Positions 17,355 to 25,794 of a stretch of DNA of 35,729 bases are shown piece after piece. The first letter of the stretch is position 1. Each line of letters starts with the position of its first letter. Source of the DNA: Halanaerobiaceae bacterium (GTDB lineage Bacteria; Bacillota; Halanaerobiia; Halanaerobiales; Halarsenatibacteraceae); NCBI GenBank assembly GCA_003554225.1, contig PWFW01000067.1, positions 1-35,729 of the forward strand, written 5' to 3'. The notes below the pieces were generated by a model, which searched no databases, was not told the DNA's origin, and was given only the letters and a program-made list of their open reading frames with translations. Position numbers and translations under genes: made by a program.

Positions 17355-17422
17355 CAGAAAAAATCCTGCTGCCCATTATATAGTTTCGGGACTGGAAAAG
17401 GGAAATCCTCCCGGGCAGCAGG
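17355..17422 (-). terminator. Long-loop intrinsic terminator after dgt
   Basis: Minus-strand CCTGCTGCCC (17413-17422) pairs perfectly over 10 bp with GGGCAGCAGG (17365-17374) and is followed by ATTTTTTCT. The loop is unusually long (38 bases) and may fold further. It lies 9 bases behind the dgt stop codon and separates it from dnaG. Confidence 0.75.
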
Positions 17423-17430
17423 GTAAAAAA

Positions 17431-18462
17431 TTAAAGATAACCATAAAACCAGGGGGTGGGCAGCAGCAATTCCTGACCCCGTGAAATGGCATATCTGTCG
17501 GTCATTCCGGCAATATAATCCACCACTGCCTGTTCCCGCTCACCGCCTGCCGCCCGCCGGCTGAATTCTTCCGGCATCTTAGCTGCATTTTGATAAAAGT
17601 AATTATAGAGTTCTTCCACCAGCCGCTGGGCCTTATCCTCTTCTTTTTTGGCCAGAGAATCATAATAAACATTTTTAAAGAGAAATTTTCTCAGCCTGTC
17701 GGTGGCCTGTTTAATATCCGGACTCATTCGAATTCTCTTACTTTCCTGACTGGTCGAGATAATATCCCTGACCATGGTATCAATCCGACGGGAGGAGGTA
17801 TATCCCAAAAGCTTCAGGCAGTCAGCCGGCAGATCCTCCTGGGTCAAAATTCCAGCCCGGAGAGAATCATCAATATCGTGATTGATATAGGCCACCCGAT
17901 CGGCTATTTTAACTATCTGTCCCTCCAGAGTAGCGGGGAGAGTGCTGCCGGTATGATGAAGTATGCCATTACGGACTTCCAGGCTCAGATTAAGCCCGGG
18001 AGTTCCATCTGATCTGATTTCCAGCAGATCAACTACTCTGAGGCTCTGCTGGCTGTGATCAAAACCTCTGGTGGTCAGACGGTTTAAAACCTCCTCTCCG
18101 GCATGCCCGAAAGGGGTGTGCCCCAGGTCATGGCCCAGGGAGATAGCTTCAGTCAGGTCTTCATTGAGATTGAGAGCCCGGGCAATCGTCCGGGAAATCT
18201 GGGAAACCTCCAGGGTATGGGTCAGTCTGGTCCGGTAATGATCACCGGCTGGAGAGATAAAAACCTGGGTTTTATGCTTGAGACGACGAAAAGCCTTGCT
18301 GTGAATAATTCTATCCCTGTCATGTTGAAACAGGGTCCTGATATCACAGGGCTCTTCGGCCTCCCGGCGACCCTGGCTGGCCGAGCTTAAGACTGCCCGG
18401 GAAGACAAAATTTTTTCTTCTCTGAGTTCCAGTTCCCGGCGGCCGGAAAAATTAGTTGCCAC
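17431..18462 (-). CDS. dgt: Deoxyguanosinetriphosphate triphosphohydrolase-like protein
   Basis: This 343-residue HD-domain dNTP triphosphohydrolase of the dGTPase type cleaves dNTPs to nucleoside and triphosphate. Motifs are FRRLKHKTQVFISPAGDHYR, RLTHTLEVSQISRTIARAL and the metal-binding SLGHDLGHTPFGHAGE (His111-Asp112). IADRVAYINHDIDD carries the later HD-domain Asp. The start is GTG at 18462, with AGGTGG 9-10 bases upstream; no in-frame ATG is available. Its position next to dnaG suits control of dNTP pools, and the same placement is common in Clostridia. It is bracketed by terminators on both sides, so it is probably a single-gene transcript. Confidence 0.92.
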   Translation of the reverse strand: MATNFSGRRELELREEKILSSRAVLSSASQGRREAEEPCDIRTLFQHDRDRIIHSKAFRRLKHKTQVFISPAGDHYRTRLTHTLEVSQISRTIARALNLNEDLTEAISLGHDLGHTPFGHAGEEVLNRLTTRGFDHSQQSLRVVDLLEIRSDGTPGLNLSLEVRNGILHHTGSTLPATLEGQIVKIADRVAYINHDIDDSLRAGILTQEDLPADCLKLLGYTSSRRIDTMVRDIISTSQESKRIRMSPDIKQATDRLRKFLFKNVYYDSLAKKEEDKAQRLVEELYNYFYQNAAKMPEEFSRRAAGGEREQAVVDYIAGMTDRYAISRGQELLLPTPWFYGYL

Positions 18463-18495
18463 GATAGCATCCCACCTTTTAAAAAATTCCGGAAT

Positions 18496-18529
18496 CTTAA
18501 AAATGCTGATTAATTACGGAATTAATCAG
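18496..18529 (-). terminator. Terminator after ppsR
   Basis: Minus-strand CTGATTAATT pairs with AATTAATCAG across a CCGT tetraloop (10 bp) and runs into CATTTTTAAG. The stem is AT-rich. It lies in the 190-bp gap before dgt, about 120 bases behind the ppsR stop. Confidence 0.55.
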
Positions 18530-18652
18530 GCTGATAGATCATAGCAGGTGATTTTCCAAGAAATTTTTCATAAAAATTTTAAAAAAGAGAGATTTATAAT
18601 TATTCCGGAACAGCTAAAGATATTTCCAGTTCTCCAGAATCCAGTTTCTGCT

Positions 18653-19450
18653 TTAAAGATATTCCATCAGCTCTTCTGCTGACTCTTCAATCGATTTATT
18701 GGTAACATTAATTACCGGGCAGCCGATCCGGCGCATGATATTGTCGGCATATTCCAGCTCTTCATTTATTCTCTTAATGGAAGCATACTGGGAATCCGGG
18801 CTCAAGCCCAGGGATTTCAGGCGCTCCTGTCTGATTTCGTTGAGCAGCAGGGGGTCGATGGTCAGGCCAAAGATCTTATCATCGGGATTCTGGAACAATA
18901 GTTTTGGCACATCAACTTCGGGAACCAGTGGCACATTAGCCGCCCGATATCCCCGGTAGGAAAGATAGATGCAGAGCGGGGTCTTGGAGGTCCGGGAGAC
19001 CCCGATCAGCACCACATCAGCAAGCTTGATCCCCTTTTCATCGTTACGGTCATCGTACTTAACGGTAAACTCCATAGCTTCTACCCTTTTAAAATAATTC
19101 TGATCAAGCTGATGGCGCAGTCCGGGCTGAAGCTGGGGTTTACTGTCTAATAGCTCCTCCATCTTTTCCATCACCGGGCCCATAATATCAACCATGGGGA
19201 TCTCCCTTTCCCGACCCAGGTTGAAAAATTCCTGCCGCAGCTCGGGGTTCACCAGAGTATAAACGATCAGGGCGCTCTCCTCTCCAGCCTGGAGAATTAT
19301 ATTTTTTAACTCCCTGGTAGCTTTGACATGGGAAAACTTCTCCACCTCGATATCCTCTTCCTGAAACTGGCTGGCAGCGGCCTCGAAGACAGCATTGGCC
19401 GTCTCACCCAGAGAATCGGAAACAACATAAACCCGGATTGGTTCGCTCAT
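18653..19450 (-). CDS. ppsR: PEP synthase regulatory kinase/phosphorylase (DUF299, YqfL/PpsR family)
   Basis: This 265-residue bifunctional enzyme inactivates PEP synthase or PPDK by ADP-dependent phosphorylation of a Thr next to the catalytic His, and reactivates it by phosphorolysis. The N-terminus VYVVSDSLGETANAV, the P-loop GVSRTSKT (about residues 150-157) with PLCIYLSYRGYRAANVPLVP, and the C-terminal GCPVINVTNKSIEESA match the family. Family members cannot be split reliably into PEP synthase or PPDK types by sequence alone, but the PEP synthase gene ppsA is encoded in this same window, which supports that target. AGGAGG lies 8 bases upstream of the ATG. It is 11 bp behind glyS and likely in the glyQS transcript. 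Confidence 0.93.
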   Translation of the reverse strand: MSEPIRVYVVSDSLGETANAVFEAAASQFQEEDIEVEKFSHVKATRELKNIILQAGEESALIVYTLVNPELRQEFFNLGREREIPMVDIMGPVMEKMEELLDSKPQLQPGLRHQLDQNYFKRVEAMEFTVKYDDRNDEKGIKLADVVLIGVSRTSKTPLCIYLSYRGYRAANVPLVPEVDVPKLLFQNPDDKIFGLTIDPLLLNEIRQERLKSLGLSPDSQYASIKRINEELEYADNIMRRIGCPVINVTNKSIEESAEELMEYL

Positions 19451-19461
19451 AACCAGACCTC

Positions 19462-21519
19462 CTAATCTTCGTCCAGGGCAATCTCAGCTATATCCATAAC
19501 AGGTTCTATCAGCTCAGCAACCTGTTCTAAAAGTCTGAGCCGATTTCTGCGCAGCTGACCGTCATCTACCATTACCACCACATTATCGAGAAATTCATCA
19601 ACCGGTGTTTTTAGATCAGCTATAGCAAGCAGGGCTGGAAAGTATTTCTCACTACTGTAATACTCCTTAACCTCAGCAGCAGCCTGCTTATACTTATTCC
19701 AGAGATTTTTTTCCTCCTGATCCTTAAGGAGATCTGGAGAAAATTCTTCTGCCGGTTCTCCCTGACTGGCTAAGTTCTGGCAGCGCTGCAGGCCGTACAT
19801 CAGGGCCAGGAAGTCCTGGTGGTCTCTTTCTCTGAGCTGCATAACTGCCTGACAGCGGGCAGAGATATCATCAAGATCAAAGCTGTTCTTTGCCAGGACA
19901 GCATTAATCACATCGTAGCGGATGCCCTCATCGGCCAGATAATTGCGGAGACGCTGCTGAAGAAAGTCCAGCACCCTTTCCCTTACCTCAGAGGCTGCTC
20001 CGATTTCCCGCTGCAGCTGCTGAAAAAGATCCTTTAAGTTCAGATCCAGATCCTTTTTAATTATCATCCTGATAATGGCAGTAGCCTTCCGCCTCAGGGC
20101 AAAGGGGTCCTGTGAACCGCTGGGAATGTTGCCAACAAAGAAATTGCTCATTATATCATCGGCTTTATCGCTTATGCTTAAAATTAAGCCAGGCTTGCTC
20201 TGGGGTAGTTCATCCTGAGAACCTGAGGGCAGATACTGCTCGGCTATGGCCTGAGCCACCGCTTCGCTCTCTCCGGCCAGCCGGGCATATTCTCCCCCCA
20301 TGAATCCCTGCAGGGAGGCAAATTCCCGTACCATCTCGGTGGCCAGATCAAATTTAGCCAGCCCGGCAGCCCGGATAGCCTGTTTTTTAACCTCCTCATC
20401 CTGAGAGACTGCAGGACTTATCACCCGGGCAATATTCTTCAACCGATCGACCTTATCGGCCAGACTGCCCAGTTCTTCCTGATAAACGATGTCTGTCAGC
20501 CGATCATTAAATTCTTCCAGGCTTTTCTTCTGATCCTCACGGTAAAAGAAAACAGCATCAGCCAGCCGGGCCCTGATAACCATTTCATTACCATTGACTA
20601 CTTCATTCAGGTGGGGATCATCTCCGTTCCTGACACCGACAAATTTATTGATTAGGCTGCCAGATTTTTCCAGGGGGAAATAGCGCTGATGTTTTATCAT
20701 TGAAGTTGTTAAAACTTCATCGGGCAGGCTGAGGAAATCCTGAGAAAACTCCCCCTGAAAGGCAGTGGGGTATTCCACCAGGTTGACAACCTCCTGCAAG
20801 AGCCCCTCAGGTCGGACCGCTTCTACTTCTGGAGGCAGCAGTTCATCCAGCTGGGCTAATATTCTACTGCGCCGTTCCTCATTTTTAACCAGCACCTTCT
20901 CTCCGGCAAGCTGTTTGAAGTAGCGACCGGCTGAGGGAATTTCCAGCCTCTCCGCTCCCAGAAAACGATGGCCCCTGGTGACCCGGCCGCTTTCAAGTCC
21001 GGCCAGTTCAAAATCAATTACCTTATCATCCAGCAGAGCCAGCAGCCAGCGGATCGGCCTAACGAAACGATAGTCTTTATCCCCCCAGCGCATCTTCTGG
21101 GGCTGAGGCAGGGAGTTTATTATTTCCGGCAGCAGGCTCTCTAAAACTTCGCCGGTCTTCTTGCCCTCAATCGTTCTTTCAGCAAAGAGATAACCATCCC
21201 GGATTACCACCTCATCGAGACTGATATTCTGACCCCGGGCAAAGCCTTCGCCGGCTCTGGTGGGGTTGCCCCTATCATCAAAGGCTATCTCTTCAGCAGG
21301 TCCTCTAACACTTTCTTCCTTGTCAGACTGGCTCTCTGCCAGACCTCGGCCGTGCAGAACCAGACGGCGGGGGGTGGAGTAACTGGTAAATTCAGCAAAT
21401 TCAATCCGGGCCTCGCTGAATTTCTCCCGGGCCAGCCGGGTTAAGTTTTTCCTCAGACCGGCTATCATCCCGGCGGGAATCTCCTCCGTTCCTATTTCTA
21501 AAATTAGTTCAGCTGACAT
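19462..21519 (-). CDS. glyS: Glycyl-tRNA synthetase beta subunit
   Basis: This is the 685-residue beta chain of the heterotetrameric bacterial glycyl-tRNA synthetase; it supplies tRNA recognition. It begins [19 protein letters not shown], the family start, with [20 protein letters not shown] and [14 protein letters not shown] in the central region. An HD-like domain and a C-terminal DALR-type anticodon-binding region ([17 protein letters not shown]) follow. I take the ATG at 21519, which is 9 bases after GGAGG. Earlier ATGs at 21528 and 21525 lie right on that site. It overlaps glyQ by 11 bp, as expected for equal subunit production. Confidence 0.98.
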   Translation of the reverse strand: MSAELILEIGTEEIPAGMIAGLRKNLTRLAREKFSEARIEFAEFTSYSTPRRLVLHGRGLAESQSDKEESVRGPAEEIAFDDRGNPTRAGEGFARGQNISLDEVVIRDGYLFAERTIEGKKTGEVLESLLPEIINSLPQPQKMRWGDKDYRFVRPIRWLLALLDDKVIDFELAGLESGRVTRGHRFLGAERLEIPSAGRYFKQLAGEKVLVKNEERRSRILAQLDELLPPEVEAVRPEGLLQEVVNLVEYPTAFQGEFSQDFLSLPDEVLTTSMIKHQRYFPLEKSGSLINKFVGVRNGDDPHLNEVVNGNEMVIRARLADAVFFYREDQKKSLEEFNDRLTDIVYQEELGSLADKVDRLKNIARVISPAVSQDEEVKKQAIRAAGLAKFDLATEMVREFASLQGFMGGEYARLAGESEAVAQAIAEQYLPSGSQDELPQSKPGLILSISDKADDIMSNFFVGNIPSGSQDPFALRRKATAIIRMIIKKDLDLNLKDLFQQLQREIGAASEVRERVLDFLQQRLRNYLADEGIRYDVINAVLAKNSFDLDDISARCQAVMQLRERDHQDFLALMYGLQRCQNLASQGEPAEEFSPDLLKDQEEKNLWNKYKQAAAEVKEYYSSEKYFPALLAIADLKTPVDEFLDNVVVMVDDGQLRRNRLRLLEQVAELIEPVMDIAEIALDED

Positions 21520-22375
21520 CGGCATCATCCTCCCTGCTCATCATTTCCAGATAACCGGAGGCACAATCCTGGGCCAGATCCCTGACCCGCTTGATGTAGC
21601 GGGTTCTTTCTGTAACACTGATTGCCCCCCGGGCATCAAGGATATTAAAAATATGAGAACATTTCAGGGTGTTGTCATAGGCCGGCAGCGGCAGATTGCT
21701 GTCGTTACAGAGCCGGGCCTCTTTTTCACAGAGCTCAAACATCTGCTGCAGCCGACCGGTATCGGCTATTTCAAAATTATACTTTGACTGCTGATATTCA
21801 TTGGCATGGTAAACATCGCCGTAGGTGACATCGCCAACCCAGCAGAGATCGTAGACACTCTCCTCCTGCTGGAGGTACATGGCAATTCGCTCCAGGCCAT
21901 AGGTCAGTTCGACTGTCACCGGATCGGTATCATAACCTCCCACCTGCTGGAAGTAGGTGAACTGAGTAATCTCCATACCGTCCAGCCAGACTTCCCAGCC
22001 CAGTCCCCAGGCGCCCAGAGTTGGTGCCTCCCAGTTATCCTCAACAAAACGAATATCATGCTCTCGAGGAATGATTCCCAGCTCCTCCAGGCTCTCAAGA
22101 TAAAGCTCCTGAATATTTTCCGGTGAAGGTTTTAAAATCACCTGATACTGGAAGTGGCGCTGGACCCGGTTGGGGTTTTCTCCATAACGGCCGTCCTGGG
22201 GGCGGCGGGAGGGCTGGACATAGCCGGTCCGCCAGGGTTTTCTGCCCAGGGCTTTCAGAAAGGTGGCAGGACACATGGTACCGGCTCCCACCTCGACATC
22301 ATAGGGCTGCTCGATAACACAGTTATTTCTGCTCCAGTAATCTGTCAGTTTTTGAATAATCTCCTGAAAATTCAT
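21509..22375 (-). CDS. glyQ: Glycyl-tRNA synthetase alpha subunit
   Basis: This is the 288-residue class II catalytic chain that activates glycine. Characteristic segments are [40 protein letters not shown] and [17 protein letters not shown], with [18 protein letters not shown] in the catalytic core and [14 protein letters not shown] near the end. The ATG at 22375 is 8 bases after AGGAG; a GTG at 22384 would be too close to it. A structured leader with an intrinsic terminator precedes the gene, which suggests attenuation, but a standard T-box core was not found. Confidence 0.97.
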   Translation of the reverse strand: MNFQEIIQKLTDYWSRNNCVIEQPYDVEVGAGTMCPATFLKALGRKPWRTGYVQPSRRPQDGRYGENPNRVQRHFQYQVILKPSPENIQELYLESLEELGIIPREHDIRFVEDNWEAPTLGAWGLGWEVWLDGMEITQFTYFQQVGGYDTDPVTVELTYGLERIAMYLQQEESVYDLCWVGDVTYGDVYHANEYQQSKYNFEIADTGRLQQMFELCEKEARLCNDSNLPLPAYDNTLKCSHIFNILDARGAISVTERTRYIKRVRDLAQDCASGYLEMMSREDDADVS

Positions 22376-22423
22376 GCTTCCCACTCCTCTTAAAATATAT
22401 AATTCTTTTAGTGTTTCGCTCTG

Positions 22424-22457
22424 ATAAAGAAAAGCCTCCCTCCCTCGGGAACGAGGC
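22424..22457 (-). terminator. Intrinsic terminator in the glyQ leader
   Basis: Minus-strand GCCTCGTTCCC and GGGAGGGAGGC form a near-continuous hairpin with one mismatch and one G-U pair, followed by TTTTCTTTAT. It ends about 49 bases before the glyQ start. It can be the end of the deoC-recO transcript or a regulated attenuator for glyQS. Confidence 0.75.
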
Positions 22458-22476
22458 GTTCTGTACTGCTGATTTA

Positions 22477-22510
22477 TCTGCCGGAAAAGTTTCAGCCCCT
22501 GAACGGCAGA
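22477..22510 (-). promoter_or_regulatory. Nested stem-loop in the glyQ leader
   Basis: TCTGCCG and CGGCAGA (7 bp) enclose a second hairpin, TTCAG/CTGAA around a 3-base loop. The element stands about 20 bases before the leader terminator. The order of a structured element, a terminator and a synthetase gene is what a tRNA-sensing leader would look like, but the conserved TGGNACC bulge of T-boxes is not present. Function is unproven. Confidence 0.4.
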
Positions 22511-22523
22511 AGCTTCAATTTAA

Positions 22524-22640
22524 AGCAAAAACTTTAGTTAAAGCATTAAATCGAAATATTTACTAAGCAAAAGCTTTAGTTAAAGCATTAAATCGAAATT
22601 TTTTACTAAGCAGAATCTTAAGTTAAAGCATTAAGTTAAA
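22524..22640. repeat. 42-43 bp tandem repeat, about 2.7 copies, between recO and glyQ
   Basis: Copies start at 22524, 22566 and 22609. The shared core on the plus strand is TTTAGTTAAAGCATTAAATC followed by GAAAT and a T-run ending in TACTA. The first two copies are nearly identical. The third keeps the AGCA...TTAAAGCATTAA part and then degenerates. Each core contains a short palindrome, GCTTTAGTTAAAGC or a variant. The array lies directly behind the recO stop codon and in front of the glyQ leader structures. Confidence 0.75.
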
Positions 22641-22649
22641 ACATATAAG

Positions 22650-23501
22650 TTAAAACATATCAAGGAATCTCCGGGAGCGAAGATTTAACTCCAGATGATA
22701 GCTGATAAATTCATCCAAAATTCTGTTGATCTTGCTCCGGGCTGAGCAGGAAATTTTCAGCCCGGCTGGCAGCTGATACCCCCTGTTTTTAATGATTTTC
22801 AAAACCTGATAAACTTCGCCGGTAATTGCAATAGTTTTTTCAGCTAAAGAGTTTTCACCCTCAGGGTTTTCAGTCTGATGATTTTCAGCTGAAAGAGTAT
22901 CTCCTGGATAATTTTCTGCTGAAGAGGCTTGAGCTTTTGAGTTTTCCCGGGAAATATCCTCAGCCAGAACCAGACCGCCTTCTGGTATCGAAAATGCCAG
23001 ATTTCGAGAGGTAGAATACTCCTCTTTTAGGCAGTTATCATCATCCAGCCGAAGCGAAAATCCCAAATATTCCAGCATCAGCAGACGGAAAATTAGGTGA
23101 ATCAGACGGAAATCCTCATCTTCCCGGGCTTCCTCCAGCTGATAGAGAGTAGCTAACAGATGCTTAAAAAGAGCGGCATCGGACTGAGCGGTGCCGGCCA
23201 GGTAATAAAATTCCAATACATAACTGCCGTAGCTCATTTTTTTCAGGTCCTGGCGCAGGGCCTGAAAACTGTGTTTGCTGGTAAGTTTATTGAGCTGACC
23301 CAAGCCCTGGCCCTGGTAATACTCCAGCTCATTCCAGGAAAATTTCTGCAGCAGTCCGGACTTAAAGGAAGTGGTTTTCTTGCTGCCGGTTACTGCAATC
23401 CGGGCCAGTCCGTAATCCCGGGTATAAAAGGTTACCAGGGTATCGGATTCACCTAAATCCATGCTGCGCAGCACAACCCCCGAAGTTTTTCGGGATGACA
23501 T
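22650..23501 (-). CDS. recO: DNA repair protein RecO
   Basis: RecO anneals DNA and helps RecR load RecA on gaps. The 283-residue protein has the N-terminal OB fold (TSGVVLRSMDLGESDTLVTF, GLARIAVTGSKKT) and the helical C-terminal domain (SYVLEFYYLAGTAQSD, FRLLMLEYLGFSLRLDD). Most Firmicutes RecO proteins carry a four-cysteine zinc finger after this point. Here only Cys157 and Cys252 exist, and a hydrophilic Glu/Asn/Ser linker (about residues 184-222, with SAEN repeated) occupies the area. At DNA level this linker is built of imperfect repeats spaced by multiples of 15 bp. The ATG at 23501 follows a GAGGAGGAG site, 5 bp after deoC. Confidence 0.92.
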   Translation of the reverse strand: MSSRKTSGVVLRSMDLGESDTLVTFYTRDYGLARIAVTGSKKTTSFKSGLLQKFSWNELEYYQGQGLGQLNKLTSKHSFQALRQDLKKMSYGSYVLEFYYLAGTAQSDAALFKHLLATLYQLEEAREDEDFRLIHLIFRLLMLEYLGFSLRLDDDNCLKEEYSTSRNLAFSIPEGGLVLAEDISRENSKAQASSAENYPGDTLSAENHQTENPEGENSLAEKTIAITGEVYQVLKIIKNRGYQLPAGLKISCSARSKINRILDEFISYHLELNLRSRRFLDMF

Positions 23502-23506
23502 TTAAG

Positions 23507-24190
23507 CTACTCCTCCTCATCGGTTACAATTTCCACTCCAGAACTGGTACCAATTCTGTTAGCTCCAGCATCCAGCATATCGAGAGCATCGGAAAAATTT
23601 CTGATACCCCCGGAAGCCTTTACCCCGACATCCCGGCCAACGGTCTTTCTCATCAGGCTGACATCTTCGGTGGTGGCATTGCCGGGACCAAAGCCCGTCG
23701 AGGTTTTAACAAAATCTGCCCCGGCGTCCCGGGCTAATTCACAGGCTTTCACAATCTCATCATCATCCAGATAACAGGTTTCAATTATAACCTTGACGAT
23801 AATATCGGAGGTCACCCCGGCAGTGTTGGTGGAATCAACCACCGATTTGATATCGGACCTGACCAGGTCATAGGCTCTGGATTTAAAGGCGCTGAGATTC
23901 ATTACCATATCCATCTCCTGAGCTCCATTTTTGATGGCATTTCTGGTCTCGAAGGCTTTGGTCTCGGTGGTGTTGGCACCCAGGGGAAAACCGATAACCG
24001 TGGTTACCTTAACCGAACTTTCTTTAAGCTGCTTGGCAGCAAAGGGGACAAAAATGGGATGAATACAGACCGAAGCAAATTCATGTTCTTTAGCCTCCTG
24101 GCAGAGTTTTTTAATATCCTCCACCCTGCCGGTGGGCCGTAAAAAGGTATGATCAATCATCTTTGCCATATCTTTAGGTTTGATAGCCAT
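23507..24190 (-). CDS. deoC: Deoxyribose-phosphate aldolase
   Basis: DeoC cleaves 2-deoxyribose-5-phosphate to acetaldehyde and glyceraldehyde-3-phosphate, so deoxynucleosides can feed glycolysis. The 227-residue class I aldolase shows [55 protein letters not shown], the Schiff-base lysine in [10 protein letters not shown], and [10 protein letters not shown] near the end. The ATG at 24190 is used; a TTG two codons earlier (24196) is better spaced from GGAG and cannot be excluded. deoC is not usually between era and recO, so it seems to have been added here. cdd, another nucleoside gene, is close upstream and shares an upstream motif. Confidence 0.96.
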   Translation of the reverse strand: MAIKPKDMAKMIDHTFLRPTGRVEDIKKLCQEAKEHEFASVCIHPIFVPFAAKQLKESSVKVTTVIGFPLGANTTETKAFETRNAIKNGAQEMDMVMNLSAFKSRAYDLVRSDIKSVVDSTNTAGVTSDIIVKVIIETCYLDDDEIVKACELARDAGADFVKTSTGFGPGNATTEDVSLMRKTVGRDVGVKASGGIRNFSDALDMLDAGANRIGTSSGVEIVTDEEE

Positions 24191-24213
24191 AAGCAATTAT
24201 CACTCCTTATATA

Positions 24214-24226
24214 GTTACCCCGTAAC
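24214..24226 (-). promoter_or_regulatory. Palindrome in the deoC leader
   Basis: GTTAC and GTAAC flank three bases to make a perfect inverted repeat. It sits just after the predicted start of transcription and just before the deoC ribosome binding site. It could be an operator for a DeoR-type or similar repressor or a small mRNA hairpin; nothing in the window identifies the regulator. Confidence 0.4.
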
Positions 24227-24239
24227 ACATCAACCGGAA

Positions 24240-24267
24240 AATTTATTAAAAGAAAAATATAAGTCAA
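24240..24267 (-). promoter_or_regulatory. Possible promoter for deoC-recO
   Basis: Minus-strand TTGACT (24262-24267), 16 bases, TAAATT (24240-24245). A second candidate with a perfect TATAAT overlaps further upstream near 24271-24276 but has a weaker -35 box. Confidence 0.35.
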
Positions 24268-24315
24268 TAATTATATTCTCGGTATAATCTCATTGTCCTT
24301 CCTGAAAGAGGAGAA

Positions 24316-24444
24316 ATCTCTGAGAGAAAGCTGGAGCTTCTGACTTACTAAAGAAAAATATCTGAAAAATAGCCTGCGGCTCCGAACTGACTGAGGAGAG
24401 ATATCTGACAGAAAACCGGCTGCTACAAACTTACTGCAGAAAAA
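24316..24444. repeat. Degenerate 42-43 bp tandem repeat, three copies, between era and deoC
   Basis: TCTGA starts each unit at 24319, 24361 and 24404. Units 1 and 3 share TCTGA.AGAAA, ACTTACT and AGAAAAAT at matching positions. Unit 2 is more diverged but keeps the frame, with GAACTGACTGAGG in place of ACTTACT. Units 1 and 2 carry small GC-containing inverted repeats in the middle (AGCTGGAGCT, AGCCTGCGGCT). The period is the same as that of the array before glyQ, but the sequences differ. Confidence 0.5.
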
Positions 24445-25335
24445 TTACTGCTCTTTATAACCCAGTCTTTTCAGCCACTGCTCATCCTTGCGCCAGTTCT
24501 TTCTGACTTTGACCCAGAGGTCAAGGTAGACCTTGCGGCCCAGCATTCTTTCGATTTCCTTCCGGGCCCGGCTGCCGATCTTCTTCAGCATGCCGCCGCT
24601 CTCGCCGATAATAATTGCTTTGTGGCTGCTGCGCTCAACAAAGATATTGGTCCTGAGATAATAGAGGTCCTGCTCCTCCCTTTCCTTCATCTCCTCCAGC
24701 TGAACAGCTGTTCCATAGGGAATTTCATCATAGAGCAGCTGGAAAATCTGCTCCCGGACCAGCTCTTCAATTAAGTCCCGCTCCAGCTGATCGGTATACA
24801 TCTCTTCGGGATAATATTGAGGCCCCTCGGGAAGCTGCTGATAAATTTTATCCCTTAAGTTATCCAGTCCCTGACCGGTTTCAGCCGAAACTGCCAGGGG
24901 CGGGAGATCAGTACGGCGCTGAAAGTCAGCTAAAATTCTCTCAAGCTTATCCGGCTTAACCCTGTCAATCTTATTTGCCACCAGAATAACCGGTCTGTCA
25001 GCCTCCTGAATCTTTTCAAAGATAAACTGATCTCCACTCCCGTAGCCTGCCGGAGCATCGACCAGAAAGATCACCAGATCAACATCTCTGATTCCGTAAT
25101 AGATTTCATCGAGCATGTACTCATCGAGTTTATTTTTAGCCCGGTGAACTCCAGGGGTATCAACAAAAACAGCCTGATAGCAGGCTGTTGTCAAAATGGC
25201 CCGTATTCTTTTTCTGGTGGTCTGAGGCCGGGAGGAGATTATCGCAGCCTTAGCCCCGATCAACCTGTTCACCAGGCTTGATTTGCCAACATTGGGCCTG
25301 CCAACCACCGCCACAAAACCTGAACGATAGCTCAT
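24445..25335 (-). CDS. era: GTPase Era
   Basis: Era is an essential GTPase that binds the 3' end of 16S rRNA during small-subunit assembly. The 296-residue protein has G1 as GRPNVGKSS (residues 12-20), the switch segment SSRPQTTRKRIR, G3 as FVDTPGVHRAK and G4 as LVANKIDRV. The C-terminal KH domain contains IIGESGGMLKKIGSRARKEIERM. The ATG at 25335 overlaps the cdd stop by 4 bp. The partner gene ybeY, also needed for rRNA processing, lies upstream in the window, and recO follows after the inserted deoC. Confidence 0.98.
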   Translation of the reverse strand: MSYRSGFVAVVGRPNVGKSSLVNRLIGAKAAIISSRPQTTRKRIRAILTTACYQAVFVDTPGVHRAKNKLDEYMLDEIYYGIRDVDLVIFLVDAPAGYGSGDQFIFEKIQEADRPVILVANKIDRVKPDKLERILADFQRRTDLPPLAVSAETGQGLDNLRDKIYQQLPEGPQYYPEEMYTDQLERDLIEELVREQIFQLLYDEIPYGTAVQLEEMKEREEQDLYYLRTNIFVERSSHKAIIIGESGGMLKKIGSRARKEIERMLGRKVYLDLWVKVRKNWRKDEQWLKRLGYKEQ

Positions 25336-25751
25336 GATTGCTCCAGATCCCCGGCGGTAAAATGTTCCGGGAGGAGCTCACCGGCTGTCCGGCTCAGCTC
25401 AGCTCCGGCTAGATTTAACATCATCACATCCATTTCGGGATTAAACTCGTTCATGACCTGCCGGCAGGCCCCGCAGGGCGAAACCGGCCGGGCAGTATCG
25501 GCAGTAACCGCCAGGGCAATAATTTCCCTTTCCCCGGCAGTAATGGCCTGAAAAATTGCCGTCCGCTCGGCACAGATGCTCAGAGGATAGGAGGCATTTT
25601 CAATATTAGCTCCGGTATAAATGCTGCCCGAAGCAGTCAGAACTGCTGCTCCCACCGGGAAGGGAGAATAGGGTACATAGGCCCGTTCCCTGGCTTCCCG
25701 TGCCTTTTCTTTTAGTTTATCTCTGGCTGTCTGGTCCAGTTGATTTTCCAT
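25332..25751 (-). CDS. cdd: Cytidine deaminase
   Basis: This homotetrameric zinc enzyme deaminates cytidine and deoxycytidine to uridine forms. The 139-residue protein has ENASYPLSICAERTAIF, with Cys60 and the proton-shuttling Glu62, and PCGACRQVMNEF, with Cys93 and Cys96 binding zinc. Substrate residues are in VGAAVLTASGSIYTGANIENA. AGGAGG lies 7 bases before the ATG at 25751. It overlaps era by 4 bp, the standard Firmicutes cdd-era pair; dgkA, usually just upstream, is absent from the window. Confidence 0.97.
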   Translation of the reverse strand: MENQLDQTARDKLKEKAREARERAYVPYSPFPVGAAVLTASGSIYTGANIENASYPLSICAERTAIFQAITAGEREIIALAVTADTARPVSPCGACRQVMNEFNPEMDVMMLNLAGAELSRTAGELLPEHFTAGDLEQS

Positions 25752-25794
25752 GCTTATCCTCCTTTGGCGCTGCAGGGCTGTGATAGCTGACTTT

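Noticed and set aside
22424-22510. Canonical glycine T-box riboswitch
   Set aside because: Terminator and structured leader exist, but the conserved TGGNACC antiterminator bulge is absent, so I do not make the call.
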